Assembly (NCBI GenBank): GCA_038235385.1
Contig: JBBSTY010000010.1
Location: 1 to 45,374, forward strand
Length of the DNA stretch: 45,374 bases
Source: JBBSTY01 sp038235385
GTDB lineage: Bacteria > Actinomycetota > Acidimicrobiia > Acidimicrobiales > Acidimicrobilacustridaceae
Direction of reading: 5' to 3'
Position numbers and translations under genes: made by a program
In this document: positions 1 to 7,741 of the stretch, piece after piece
How positions within the stretch are numbered: position 1 is the stretch's first letter
Layout: each line of letters starts with the position of its first letter
Notes under the pieces: model-generated
The model's database searches: none
Told to the model about the DNA's origin: nothing
The model's input: only the letters and a program-made list of their open reading frames with translations

Positions 1-1
1 G

Positions 2-742
2 GTCGGTGCCCATCGGACCGAGCCACCCGGCCCGACTGACCGAGTGGCACACGAAGCCGACCGCGCGCTCGCCGTCGGGGTCCTCGGTCCCGACGAACGC
101 GCCGTGGCAACACCCGTGCTCGATGGCTCGACGGGTCTCGTCGAGCCACTCGGGCCAGTGCCGGGCGACGAGCTCGCCGACGAGCGCCGCGTCGTGGTCG
201 GCCACGGCGCGGCGCACCTCGACGTCGCCCGGCGGAGCGGCGCGGAACGCGGTGCCGAGCGCCATGTTCACGTCGGTCCCCACCTCCTGGTAGCCACGGG
301 ACTCGACCAGGCACAGCATCTCGGTGGCGGTGGCGTCGACCCCAGGCCAGAGGTAGAACGGCGGCGATCCCGCGAGGTGCACCTCCGACGCGGCGTTCGT
401 CCACGCCCACGCCTCGATCGCGGCCATCAGCTCGTGGCCGATCCCGCGCCGCCGGTGGTGCGGATCGACGGCGACGAGCTTGACCCACGCCACTCGCACG
501 CCGGCCGACCGATCACCGATCGTGCGACAGACCGCCGAGGCGGCGCCCACCAGCCGATGGCCGTCCCCGTCCCCGATGGCGAGCACCACGCCGATGGGAT
601 CGCCGTCGCCGTCGCCGGGTTCGGGGTCGTCCCAGCAGCACGCCAGCAGCTCGTCGGCGGAGAGCGACTCCTCGGGCATGGCCTCGCGCAGGAGGTCGGC
701 GAGATCGTCGGCTCGGTCACGCGTGAGCTCCTCGACGGTCAT
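2..742 (-). CDS. Tandem GNAT-family N-acetyltransferase (3' end beyond window)
   Basis: Translation of the minus strand gives an open frame of 247 codons that leaves the window without a stop. A first GNAT domain shows motif A around residues 95-115 (KLVAVDPHHRRRGIGHEL, with the RRRGIG acetyl-CoA loop). A second domain starts near residue 165 and is cut at GWLGPMGTD, the beginning of another motif A. Proteins of this kind transfer an acetyl group from acetyl-CoA to an amine; the substrate cannot be read from sequence. The start is set by the ribosome site: GAGGAG sits directly against an ATG at 748 but six bases from the ATG at 742, so 742 is preferred. The tandem layout recalls mycothiol synthase MshD, and mca lies nearby, but I see no MshD-specific features and do not assign it. 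Confidence 0.8.
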   Translation of the reverse strand, partial: MTVEELTRDRADDLADLLREAMPEESLSADELLACCWDDPEPGDGDGDPIGVVLAIGDGDGHRLVGAASAVCRTIGDRSAGVRVAWVKLVAVDPHHRRRGIGHELMAAIEAWAWTNAASEVHLAGSPPFYLWPGVDATATEMLCLVESRGYQEVGTDVNMALGTAFRAAPPGDVEVRRAVADHDAALVGELVARHWPEWLDETRRAIEHGCCHGAFVGTEDPDGERAVGFVCHSVSRAGWLGPMGTD

Positions 743-863
743 CGTCATCTCCTCGCAGACGTCAGGTCGCCGCCATCGTGACCGCGGCCCACCCGTCACG
801 CAACGCTTGCGCCGACGCCAGACCCTCGCACCCGCCACCCGGTGCATCTGCTAGACCCCATCG

Positions 864-1319
864 ATGACCGCTGACCGTCGCGACCGGGTGATCCGGCCCC
901 TCCTCGGCGTCGTCGTCGTCGTGGCGCTGGGGCTGGGGCTGGCTGCGGCCGGCTGCGGCGGCGAGCCCGCCAGCGGACCGACCCTGCCGTCGGTGGACTT
1001 CTCCCCGAAGCTGGTGATCGAGCTCGACGACGGGATCCGGTTCGTCGGCGGGCCGCGGGAGGACGCCGAGGTCCGAACGGATCCACCGTCGGTGCCCGGC
1101 GGAACCGTGGTCGAGGTGGTCAACCGGGGCACCGGCCCGCAGCGGCTCCAAGGTGGCCGCGGCGGCAAGGTCTTCGACACCGGCACGTTGCTCGCCGGTG
1201 AGCGCACGACCGTCGTGCTCACCAACGACACCCCTGCGGCCGAGGTCGTGCCGCTCGCCACGACCGAGCCGCCCGAGGCCACGGCCCAGATCACCGTCAC
1301 CCCGCGACCGACACCCTGA
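864..1319 (+). CDS. Small lipoprotein of unknown function
   Basis: The 151-residue product has a charged N-terminus, a hydrophobic stretch and a lipobox ending LAAAGC near residues 25-30, so it should be exported by Sec and lipid-anchored on the outer face of the membrane. The mature part is rich in Val, Thr and Gly, with segments such as GGTVVEVVNRGTGPQ and TTVVLTND that resemble the edge strands of a small cupredoxin-like or immunoglobulin-like beta sandwich. No His/Cys/Met metal site typical of cupredoxins is visible, so this is only a fold guess. It faces mca convergently across 28 bases. A TAGACC hexamer six bases before the ATG could be a weak leaderless -10 element. Confidence 0.75.
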   Translation: MTADRRDRVIRPLLGVVVVVALGLGLAAAGCGGEPASGPTLPSVDFSPKLVIELDDGIRFVGGPREDAEVRTDPPSVPGGTVVEVVNRGTGPQRLQGGRGGKVFDTGTLLAGERTTVVLTNDTPAAEVVPLATTEPPEATAQITVTPRPTP

Positions 1320-1347
1320 GCCGAGCCGGCCCCGGACGACCACCGGA

Positions 1348-2202
1348 TCAGCGGATGCCGGCGAACAGATCCTCCTCGGGCACCGCCGACCCCACGCGGC
1401 TGCGGGCCAGGACGTAGTCGTCGAAGGGGTGGATGGTCGATTCGATCTCGGGTGGGAGGCCGAACCAGAACGGTGACGTGGGATCGATCTGGGTGGCGTG
1501 GGCGAGCAGCGCCTCGCGGCGGACGTGGGCGTGTCCGTCGAGCGCGATCGAGGTGGTGATGCGGTCGTCCTGGGAAGGCCGGGCGAACCACTCGTCGGTG
1601 AACGGTGACTCGATGCCGAGCTCGAGCATCTTCGTGTGCATCTGCTCGATGCGACGGCGGGCCCACACCGTGTAGTACAGCTTCGCCGGCTCCCACGGGT
1701 CGCCCAGCTCGGGGTGCCAGCTGGGATCGCCGGCCCGCTCGAAGGCGGGGAGGCTGATGTCGTGCACCTTGAGGTGGTCCGGGTGCGGGTACCCGGCCTG
1801 GTCGTCGTTGTAGGTGATGATCACCTGGGGTCGCTCGCGCCGGACGATCCCGACCAGGCGTGCCACCGAGTCCTCCATCGGGGCGTTGGCGAAGGCCTCG
1901 GGGCGGGCGTTGGCCTCGCTGTCGGGCATCCCCGAGTCCCGGTACCCGAGCATCACCACCTCGTCGTAGCCGATGGCCGCCGCCGACGCCTCGAGCTCGC
2001 GGCGGCGCACCTCGGCGAGGTTCTCGACCACCTCGGGGCGGTCCATCGCCGGGTTGAGGATCTCGCCCTCCTCGCCGCCCGTGCAGCACACCAGCACGGT
2101 GCGAACTCCCTCGGAGCGGTAGCGGGCGACGGTGCCCGCGCCCTTGGACGCTTCGTCGTCCGGGTGGGCGTGCACGGTGAGCAGGCAGAGCGGCGCGGTC
2201 AT
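1348..2202 (-). CDS. mca: Mycothiol S-conjugate amidase
   Basis: PIG-L/LmbE-family zinc amidase of 284 residues, the usual length for Mca (about 290). The zinc and catalytic motif AHPDDE lies at residues 12-17 and is followed by Lys20, the position occupied by Lys in Mca and by Ser in MshB. The Mca-type segment GGEEGEILNPAMDRPEV and the second metal-ligand segment YPHPDHLKVH (around residue 145) are present. Mca cleaves mycothiol conjugates of electrophiles and toxins into a mercapturic acid and GlcN-inositol, a cytoplasmic detoxification step specific to mycothiol-making Actinomycetota. The start ATG is six bases downstream of TAGCGT (2209-2214) with no Shine-Dalgarno, which suggests a leaderless mRNA. 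Confidence 0.9.
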   Translation of the reverse strand: MTAPLCLLTVHAHPDDEASKGAGTVARYRSEGVRTVLVCCTGGEEGEILNPAMDRPEVVENLAEVRRRELEASAAAIGYDEVVMLGYRDSGMPDSEANARPEAFANAPMEDSVARLVGIVRRERPQVIITYNDDQAGYPHPDHLKVHDISLPAFERAGDPSWHPELGDPWEPAKLYYTVWARRRIEQMHTKMLELGIESPFTDEWFARPSQDDRITTSIALDGHAHVRREALLAHATQIDPTSPFWFGLPPEIESTIHPFDDYVLARSRVGSAVPEEDLFAGIR

Positions 2203-2230
2203 CCCGTCACGCTACCGAGACGACGCCCGA

Positions 2231-3508
2231 TCAACCGACGGGATCGCCCAACCGGGTGACGTCCCAGCCCCTGTGCTCGTAGCTGCCGTTGGTCGGTTCG
2301 AGGTGGTACCCACCGGTTTCGGGGTCGAGGGAGAGCGCCCAGCCGAGCATCTCCGCGAACATCCCGCGCCCCTCGTCGGGTCCGCTGGCGATGAGCTCGT
2401 CGCCGACCGACAGCACGACGCTGCCGCGCGGCCGGTAGAAGTAGCGCCCGCCCCGCTTGACGGCGAGGACGGTGAAGCCCGGCTCGATGTTGAACTGCAA
2501 CTGACGCAGGCTGGCGCCATCGGCGCGGGACCCCGCCGCCACCGGTATCCGCACGACGACCTCGTCGGTCTCGCCGAGCGCGATCGACAGGATCGGGTGG
2601 ATCTCCTCGTTCTGCTCGATGAGCCACACCATCTGCTGGGCGGCGTCGCCGATGTCCTCGGCCGCCTGGGACAGGTGCAACAGACCTCGGAGCGGCGCCG
2701 GGTCGAGGTTCTCGGCACCGGCCCGCAGCACCCACAGCTCGAGCCGATCCTTCATCTCGTCGAGGCGATCCTCGAGGTGGCGCACCTCGGCGGCCAGGCC
2801 GGCGTCGCGCAGGACGAGCGCCGAGTAGGCCAACCCGACCGCGACCTCGGAGATGTTCTTCATCTCGACGAGCACGTCGACGGCGCGGTCGAGGTCCGAG
2901 AGGGTTCCGTCCTCGGGTGGTACCGGCGGCTCCCAGTAGGGGGCGTTGGCGAGCTCGCGCAACCGGGCGATGCCTCCGGGCGGACCCTCGAGGAAGAGGA
3001 CGTCGCCCGGGAGCAGCACGATGTCGCCCTCGACGTCGGTGATCCAGTCCCGCTCGCGACGGATGGCCATCACCCGCATGCCCGTGGCCACCGGCAGCTC
3101 GAGGGCGCTCAAGGGTCGGTGCGCCATGTGCGAGCCGTCGCGCACCAGCACCCGATGCGAGACCGTCTCGGCGTTGGACAGATCCGCGACGAGCTCGCGG
3201 GGGATGCCGAGGCGGTGCGTGACGATGCGGGCGATGTCGACGGCGTCGTTGCCGATCCGTTCGATGGCCCCGATGACCCGGACGACCGATGCCATGGCTT
3301 CGGCGTCGCGTGGGCTGCGGGCCGCCAGGATGCACTTGGCGCGCATGTCGTGCACGAGATCGCTCATCCGCTTGTCGAGCTCGTCGACCTCCTCGGCCAT
3401 GTCCGGGTCGCCGAAGTAGAGCGAGGCGTAGGCGAGATCGACCATCAACTCCGAGGTGTCGACCGCCTCGGAGAGCATCGTTCGCAGGTTGCGGGGTTTG
3501 TCATCCAT
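2231..3508 (-). CDS. Duplicated PhoU/TrkA-C (RCK_C) domain protein
   Basis: The 425-residue protein is an internal duplication. A PhoU-like helical domain (about 1-110) and a TrkA-C/RCK_C domain (about 120-195, containing LPVATGMRVMAIRRERDW and GDVLFLEGP) are followed by a second PhoU-like helical domain (about 205-310) and a second TrkA-C domain (about 320-395, GFTVLAVKRGG and SVGDELIASGP). There are no membrane segments. RCK_C domains bind small ligands and gate K+ or anion transporters, so a cytoplasmic regulator of ion transport is likely; the partner is not in this window. In-frame starts also exist at 3538 (ATG) and 3553 (GTG). I prefer the ATG at 3508, after which homology-like sequence begins; a TATGCT -10 candidate lies at 3534-3539. 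Confidence 0.8.
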   Translation of the reverse strand: MDDKPRNLRTMLSEAVDTSELMVDLAYASLYFGDPDMAEEVDELDKRMSDLVHDMRAKCILAARSPRDAEAMASVVRVIGAIERIGNDAVDIARIVTHRLGIPRELVADLSNAETVSHRVLVRDGSHMAHRPLSALELPVATGMRVMAIRRERDWITDVEGDIVLLPGDVLFLEGPPGGIARLRELANAPYWEPPVPPEDGTLSDLDRAVDVLVEMKNISEVAVGLAYSALVLRDAGLAAEVRHLEDRLDEMKDRLELWVLRAGAENLDPAPLRGLLHLSQAAEDIGDAAQQMVWLIEQNEEIHPILSIALGETDEVVVRIPVAAGSRADGASLRQLQFNIEPGFTVLAVKRGGRYFYRPRGSVVLSVGDELIASGPDEGRGMFAEMLGWALSLDPETGGYHLEPTNGSYEHRGWDVTRLGDPVG

Positions 3509-3609
3509 GGTGAGCGCCGGGTCGGCGTCCAAAAGCATAGGACAGGTGCCCACCCCCCGGGGCCGGGGCGCGGATCGGCGCGAGGGCAGCGTCTCCTATC
3601 CTCTCGCCC

Positions 3610-4275
3610 ATGCGTCGATCGACTCCCGTCTCCCTCGCTGCGATCCTGATCGCCCTGGTCACATCGCTGACGCTCGCCGGGTGCGGGACGAGCGGGCGCG
3701 AGATGCGCGAGCCCGAGCGCGACGTGCCCTCGCCGACCCGCTCGGTACCGACCACCACCCCTCCGATCTCGAAGCCGCCGCTCCCGCTGGGCACCGCGTT
3801 CGACGGCTCCGACGGCACGTTCCCCGCGGTCCCGCCCGACGTGTTCGACATCTCGAGCTCGGCGTTCACGCCGGGCGGCGATCTCGACGCCACCTACACC
3901 TGCGCGGGCCCCTCGCCGGCGCTGCGCTGGCAGGCGATTCCCGAGGGGACCACCGAACTGGCCCTCGTGGTGACCGAGGCGGCCGACGGCGGCGACGTGC
4001 ACTGGATCGTCACCGGCATCGCCCCCACCACCGAGGGCGTCGCCGAGGGCGAGATCCCCGCCGGAGCGGTCGAGCTGCCCAACAGCCTGGGCGAGCGCGG
4101 GTGGTCCGCTCCCTGCCCGCCGCCGGGCACCGCCACCTCGTACAACGTGGTGCTGCTCGCGCTCACGCAGCCGGCCGACGTCCCGGCGGGCACCCCCGCC
4201 ACCGACGCGTACCGCCTCCTCACCGAGCAGGCCCGGGGCAACATCGCCGTCGTCTCCACCGTGGCCACGCGGTGA
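3610..4275 (+). CDS. PEBP-fold (YbhB/YbcL type) lipoprotein
   Basis: The 221-residue product has a signal peptide with lipobox TLAGC near residue 25 and a Pro/Thr/Ser-rich linker to about residue 65. A phosphatidylethanolamine-binding-protein domain follows, recognisable from FDISSSAFTPGGDLDATYTCAGPSPALRW, then TELALVVTEAADGGDVHWIVTGI (the ligand-pocket Asp and the HW element), and GERGWSAPCPPPGTATSYNVVLLAL. Bacterial PEBP proteins bind phosphorylated or anionic small ligands; their physiological role is poorly defined. It would sit on the outer face of the membrane. A TATCCT element (3597-3602) lies seven bases before the ATG, so initiation is probably leaderless. The next gene starts 16 bases downstream and may be co-transcribed, though it has its own -10 candidate. 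Confidence 0.85.
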   Translation: MRRSTPVSLAAILIALVTSLTLAGCGTSGREMREPERDVPSPTRSVPTTTPPISKPPLPLGTAFDGSDGTFPAVPPDVFDISSSAFTPGGDLDATYTCAGPSPALRWQAIPEGTTELALVVTEAADGGDVHWIVTGIAPTTEGVAEGEIPAGAVELPNSLGERGWSAPCPPPGTATSYNVVLLALTQPADVPAGTPATDAYRLLTEQARGNIAVVSTVATR

Positions 4276-4291
4276 CGTACGGTTTGCGCGG

Positions 4292-5068
4292 ATGACCACA
4301 CTCGACGACGGATCCGCGGACGGCACCACTCCGGCGGCGACGAGATCTGGCGAGGGCCGGCTGAGCGATCTCGAGGCGGCCGAGGACAAGCGCGCCGAGA
4401 GCCGACGACTCGACCACAAGTTCGAGCTCTTCGAGGCGATCCTGCTGTCCATCGCGGCGGTGCTCGCGGCGTGGACCGGGTTCCAATCGGCCAAGTGGAG
4501 CGGGGTGCAGGCCAACAGCTACGCCCAGGCGGGCGCGAGCCGCGTCGAGTCCACCCGGTCGGCCACCAAGGCCGGCCAGCAGACCACCGTCGACGTCATC
4601 ACCTTCACCGATTGGCTCCAGGCAGCGGAGGGCGAAGGGCTCCTCAGCGTCCCCGCCGATGCCACCGCCACCTACGTCCCCGACCCGAACAGCCTGTCGG
4701 GGTTCCTGTACCAGCGGTTCCGCCCCGAGTTCGCCACCGCGGTCAACGCCTGGATCGCCACCCATCCCCGCATCAACCCCGACGCCCCGCCCACACCGTT
4801 CGTCATGCCCGAGTACACGTCCGCCGAGGGGGCCGACGCGGCGCGCCTCGAACAACAGGCGGAGGACCAGTCCGCCACCGCACGGTCGGCGAACCAGACG
4901 TCGGACAACTACGTCCTGATGACCATCGTGTTCGCCACCGTGCTCTTCTTCGCGGGCATCAGCTCGAAGATGGACACCTTCCGAGCGCGCGCGTTCCTGC
5001 TCGGCACCGCCACGACGTTGCTCACCTGCGCGGTGATCGTGGTGATCGTGTTCCCCAAGAACTTCTGA
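4292..5068 (+). CDS. Three-segment membrane protein, DUF4337-like
   Basis: The 258-residue product has a charged, predicted helical N-terminus (AEDKRAESRRLDHKFELFEA), one membrane segment at about 48-66 and an extracytoplasmic region of about 140 residues. Two membrane segments close the protein (about 203-222 and 233-253), which ends FPKNF. The opening LDHKFELFEAILLSIAAVLAAW followed by TGFQSAKW resembles DUF4337-type proteins found across Actinomycetota and Proteobacteria; function is not known. TACGGT at 4278-4283, eight bases before the ATG, is a candidate leaderless promoter overlapping the end of the preceding gene. It converges on the repeat-rich gene downstream. Confidence 0.75.
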   Translation: MTTLDDGSADGTTPAATRSGEGRLSDLEAAEDKRAESRRLDHKFELFEAILLSIAAVLAAWTGFQSAKWSGVQANSYAQAGASRVESTRSATKAGQQTTVDVITFTDWLQAAEGEGLLSVPADATATYVPDPNSLSGFLYQRFRPEFATAVNAWIATHPRINPDAPPTPFVMPEYTSAEGADAARLEQQAEDQSATARSANQTSDNYVLMTIVFATVLFFAGISSKMDTFRARAFLLGTATTLLTCAVIVVIVFPKNF

Positions 5069-5101
5069 CGAGGGACAGCTGACGAGCGGAAAACCCTCCG
5101 G

Positions 5102-6043
5102 TCAGTCCGGCAGGTCAGCGTCCGCATCCGTCGCAGCGTCCGCATCCGTCGCAGCGTCCGCATCCGTCGCAGCGTCCGCATCCGTCGCAGCGTCCGCATC
5201 CGTCGCAGCGTCCGCATCCGTCGCAGCGTCCGCATCGGTCCCGGCGTCGGCGGTCACGTCGGTGTCGGCGTCGGTGTCGGCGTCGGTGTCGGTGTTGGTG
5301 TCGGTCCCCGCGTCCGCATCGGTCGCGGCGTCCGCGTCGGCGGTCACGTCGGTATCGGTCGGGACGTCGGCATCAACGGCCCGAGCGGGTGCATCCGCAT
5401 CGGTATCCGGAGCCGGAGCCGGAGCCGGAGCCGGTTCGGGCTCCCGACCCTCCTTGATGGCCGTGGCGTTGGCCACGGCCAACTTGTAGGCTTTGTCGGC
5501 GGCGTCCTTGTCCTCACGGCTCGCGTCGGTGGACTGCGACAGGCGACGCACCTCGGCGGCGGCATCGGCCTTGGCCTGCTCGGCGGCGGCGATGCGCTTG
5601 TCGAGCGCGTCGGCGACCTTGCGATCCTTCTTGTCGCGGGACTTGGCCGCCTTCTCGGCCGCGAGCAGCGCGTTGAACTTCAACAGCTCGTCGGGGACGG
5701 GGAGGCGGGCGAAGTCCTCGGGAGCGACCATGACCTCGCGGCGCCCCCGGCCCGGCCGACGCTTGCCGCGCGCCCGGTCCGGCGCCGACGACGACGACAC
5801 GGGCGTGGATGCGGGCGCAGCATCCGCCGGTGCGGTGGTCTCCGGTGCAGCATCCGCCGGTGCGGTGGTCTCCGGTGCGGTGGTCTCCGGTGCGGCGCTC
5901 TCCGGTGCGGCGCTCTCCGGTGCGGCGCTCTCCGGTGCGGCGCTCTCCGGTGCGGCGCTCTCCGCTGGGGATGCCACGGCGACCGGCTCGGTCGGGGCAT
6001 CAGGGGTGTCTGCGGGCGGCGTGGGCGTCGTGTCGTCGTTCAT
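5102..6043 (-). CDS. Low-complexity repeat protein with helical basic core
   Basis: The 313-residue product has three parts. Residues 1-85 are Pro/Ala/Glu/Thr-rich with pentapeptide repeats (ESAAP five times, then ETTAP and ADAAP units). Residues about 90-200 form a charged, Ala/Lys-rich predicted helical core containing RGKRRPGRGRR and LLAAEKAAKSRDKKDRK. The C-terminal third is made of Asp/Thr/Ala repeats, including six identical DAATDA units. There is no signal peptide or membrane segment. The tails are acidic and the core is basic, so an intrinsically disordered, possibly nucleic-acid-binding or scaffolding protein is conceivable. I do not recognise a family. Repeat number probably varies between strains. 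An open frame on the opposite strand of the repeats is an artefact of periodicity. Confidence 0.7.
   Translation of the reverse strand: MNDDTTPTPPADTPDAPTEPVAVASPAESAAPESAAPESAAPESAAPESAAPETTAPETTAPADAAPETTAPADAAPASTPVSSSSAPDRARGKRRPGRGRREVMVAPEDFARLPVPDELLKFNALLAAEKAAKSRDKKDRKVADALDKRIAAAEQAKADAAAEVRRLSQSTDASREDKDAADKAYKLAVANATAIKEGREPEPAPAPAPAPDTDADAPARAVDADVPTDTDVTADADAATDADAGTDTNTDTDADTDADTDVTADAGTDADAATDADAATDADAATDADAATDADAATDADAATDADADLPD
5124..5231. repeat. Six perfect 18-bp tandem repeats (DAATDA codons)
   Basis: The unit GCATCCGTCGCAGCGTCC is repeated six times without a mismatch and then decays into related units up to about 5350. It encodes the C-terminal DAATDA repeats of the minus-strand gene. 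The unit length is a multiple of three, so copy-number change would keep the frame. Confidence 0.95.
5889..5963. repeat. Five perfect 15-bp tandem repeats (ESAAP codons)
   Basis: The unit GGTGCGGCGCTCTCC is repeated five times, flanked at lower coordinates by diverged 15-bp units (GGTGCGGTGGTCTCC and GGTGCAGCATCCGCC). It encodes the N-terminal ESAAP, ETTAP and ADAAP pentapeptides of the same minus-strand gene, and again the period keeps the frame. Confidence 0.95.
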
Positions 6044-6116
6044 GATCCGGCGTTCGTCGTGGTCGGGAGGGGCGTGGGGAGACTAGGAGGTTGTCGACCC
6101 CGTCGCACCTCGCGAC

Positions 6117-6611
6117 TCAGGAGCCGAGTGCACTGCGGCCGTCGGTGCCCCACCACTCGGCGGTGAGGCGCAGCCCCTGGACGTTGGCCCGGGGCTGGAC
6201 CTCCTCGTAGGTGCGCTTGTAGCCGGTGTGATCGATCCGCCACCCGTCGGGCGTGCGTCGGTAGGTGTCGGTGTAGAACGCGGCGCCACGCAACGTCAGA
6301 TCCCACTGCTTCATGATCACGACGTCGTCGAGCGCCCAGATGCCCGTGGCCGTGTCGGGACCGGTGAGGTCGATCTCGGGGTGGTGGCAGCGATGACTCG
6401 AGAGGAAGTCGTCCGATCCCATGCTGGTGCGCAGGAACTCGATGATCTCGTCGCGATCGCCGAAGCTGTGCGCACCACCGCTGTACGCCGCCGTGCAATC
6501 CGGGGTGAGCACCTCGGTGAGGTCGTCCCAGAGCTTCTGGTCGACGCAGCGCAGGTAGCGGTACTTCAGTCGCTTGATCGCTTCGATGTCGACCAGATCG
6601 GTGACCTGCAT
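6117..6611 (-). CDS. SnoaL-like (NTF2-fold) protein
   Basis: The 164-residue product has the usual opening of SnoaL_4-type proteins (DLVDIEAIKRLKYRYLRCVDQK), followed by WDDLTEVLTPDCTAAYSGG, HRCHHPEIDLTGPDTATGIWALDD and TDTYRRTPDGWRIDHTGYKRTYEE. This is the cone-shaped alpha+beta barrel used by polyketide cyclases, dehydratases and many uncharacterised proteins; the ligand is unknown. It is cytoplasmic. An upstream in-frame start at 6650 exists, but the ATG at 6611 follows a GGGGG tract at ribosome-site distance and begins right at the domain, so it is preferred. The gene is divergent from efeO across 179 bases. Confidence 0.8.
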   Translation of the reverse strand: MQVTDLVDIEAIKRLKYRYLRCVDQKLWDDLTEVLTPDCTAAYSGGAHSFGDRDEIIEFLRTSMGSDDFLSSHRCHHPEIDLTGPDTATGIWALDDVVIMKQWDLTLRGAAFYTDTYRRTPDGWRIDHTGYKRTYEEVQPRANVQGLRLTAEWWGTDGRSALGS

Positions 6612-6728
6612 GGTGCCCCCAGGGTTCGGCGTCGAGCCATCCAACCACACCGCACCGTTGGTCGCCGACCCTCACTCGGTGGGTCAGGTGCCCTTCGACC
6701 CAGCCTGTGGACCGCCGAGATGTCGGTG

Positions 6729-6747
6729 TTAGGGTTGCCTGATCTTC
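6729..6747 (+). promoter_or_regulatory. Candidate DtxR/IdeR iron box over the efeO -10 region
   Basis: TTAGGGTTGCCTGATCTTC matches the DtxR/IdeR consensus TTAGGTTAGSCTAACCTAA at 13 of 19 positions by my hand alignment. It contains TAGGGT (6730-6735), a plausible -10 element. Iron-loaded DtxR-family repressors usually cover the -10 region in this way. It lies 44 bases before the efeO start, and the position before an iron or haem uptake operon supports it. The right half-site is weak. Confidence 0.4.
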
Positions 6748-6790
6748 GGGTGCGCTCGGTGTGCCCTGACCCATCAAGGAGCCCCCACTC

Positions 6791-7741
6791 GTGTCTCGTG
6801 CCCACCGCCTTCCCCGCACCGGCGTCGCTGTCCTCTCGGGCGTCCTGCTCACCGTCGGCGCGGTCGGTTGCGCATCCACCGACGACGGCGGCACCGTCCG
6901 CAACCTCGACGGCACCTCGGTCGGATCGGGATCGGGGTCCGGTTCCGGGTCCGGCAGCGGGTCGGGCCTCACCGAGGAGAACACCCAGGGCACCACCGAC
7001 AACGCGCTGATCCTCACGGCCATCGACGAGTACAAGGTCTACGTCACCGAGCAGCTCGCCGACACCGTCGCCACGACCACCCAGATGCGCGACGCCATCG
7101 CGGCGGGCGACCTCGAGGGCGCCAAGGCCCTCTACGCCCCGTCACGCCAGGGGTGGGAGGCGATCGAGCCGATCGCCGGCCTGATCGAGGAGATCGACGG
7201 CCTGGTCGACTCGAGGGTGGACGACTTCGAGAGCGAGACCGACCCCGAGTTCACCGGGTGGCACCGCATCGAGTACGAGCTGTGGGTCAACAACGACACC
7301 GCCGCAGCCCAGCCGTTCGCCGATCAACTGGTCACCGACCTCGAGACCCTCCAGCGCGAGATCGCGACGCTGGAGATCCCGCCTGCTGCGCTCACCGTCG
7401 GGGCGGGCGAGCTCATCGAGGAGGTGTCCACCGGCAAGATCACCGGCGAGGAGGACCGCTACTCGAGCACCGACCTGTGGGACTTCGCCGCCAACGTCAA
7501 CGGCTCGGAGAAGGTCATCATCCTGCTCACGCCGGCGCTCGACCAGGCGAACCCGGCACTGCTCGGATCCATCACCGCCGGGTTCGCCGAGATCAACGCG
7601 GCGCTCGACCCCTACCGCGACGGCGACGGGTACAGGCCCTACACCGACCTCTCCCCGGCTGACCGGACCCGGATGCAAACCATCCTCGCCGGCCTGTCCG
7701 AGAACCTGTCGCAGGTGTCGGGCGCCCTGGGGCTCGGCTGA
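6791..7741 (+). CDS. efeO: EfeO-type imelysin lipoprotein
   Basis: The 316-residue product starts at GTG, nine bases after AAGGAG (6776-6781). It has a signal peptide with lipobox VGAVGC and a Gly/Ser linker of about 20 residues. An M75/EfeO helical domain follows, with the HxxE metal motif as WHRIEYELW (His158, Glu161). EfeO is the extracytoplasmic iron-handling partner of EfeB and of the EfeU/FTR1 permease in ferrous or haem iron uptake. The cupredoxin domain found at the N-terminus of some EfeO proteins is absent. The stop codon overlaps the efeB start by one base (TGATG), so the two genes are translationally coupled. No efeU gene is present in the window. Confidence 0.87.
   Translation: MSRAHRLPRTGVAVLSGVLLTVGAVGCASTDDGGTVRNLDGTSVGSGSGSGSGSGSGSGLTEENTQGTTDNALILTAIDEYKVYVTEQLADTVATTTQMRDAIAAGDLEGAKALYAPSRQGWEAIEPIAGLIEEIDGLVDSRVDDFESETDPEFTGWHRIEYELWVNNDTAAAQPFADQLVTDLETLQREIATLEIPPAALTVGAGELIEEVSTGKITGEEDRYSSTDLWDFAANVNGSEKVIILLTPALDQANPALLGSITAGFAEINAALDPYRDGDGYRPYTDLSPADRTRMQTILAGLSENLSQVSGALGLG

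Noticed and set aside
2..742. MshD (mycothiol synthase) identity for the tandem GNAT gene, suggested by nearby mca
   Set aside because: Both have two GNAT domains, but the segment around FYLWPGVDATATEMLCLVE and the lengths do not look like MshD, and the gene is incomplete here.
5124..5231. CRISPR-like direct repeats
   Set aside because: The 18-bp units are contiguous with no spacers and encode a peptide repeat.
4909..5235. Open frame encoding repeated MRTLRR units opposite the Asp/Thr/Ala repeats
   Set aside because: It arises because an 18-base repeat has no stop in any phase; the other strand frame has a start, varied core and full-length logic, so this is a periodicity artefact.
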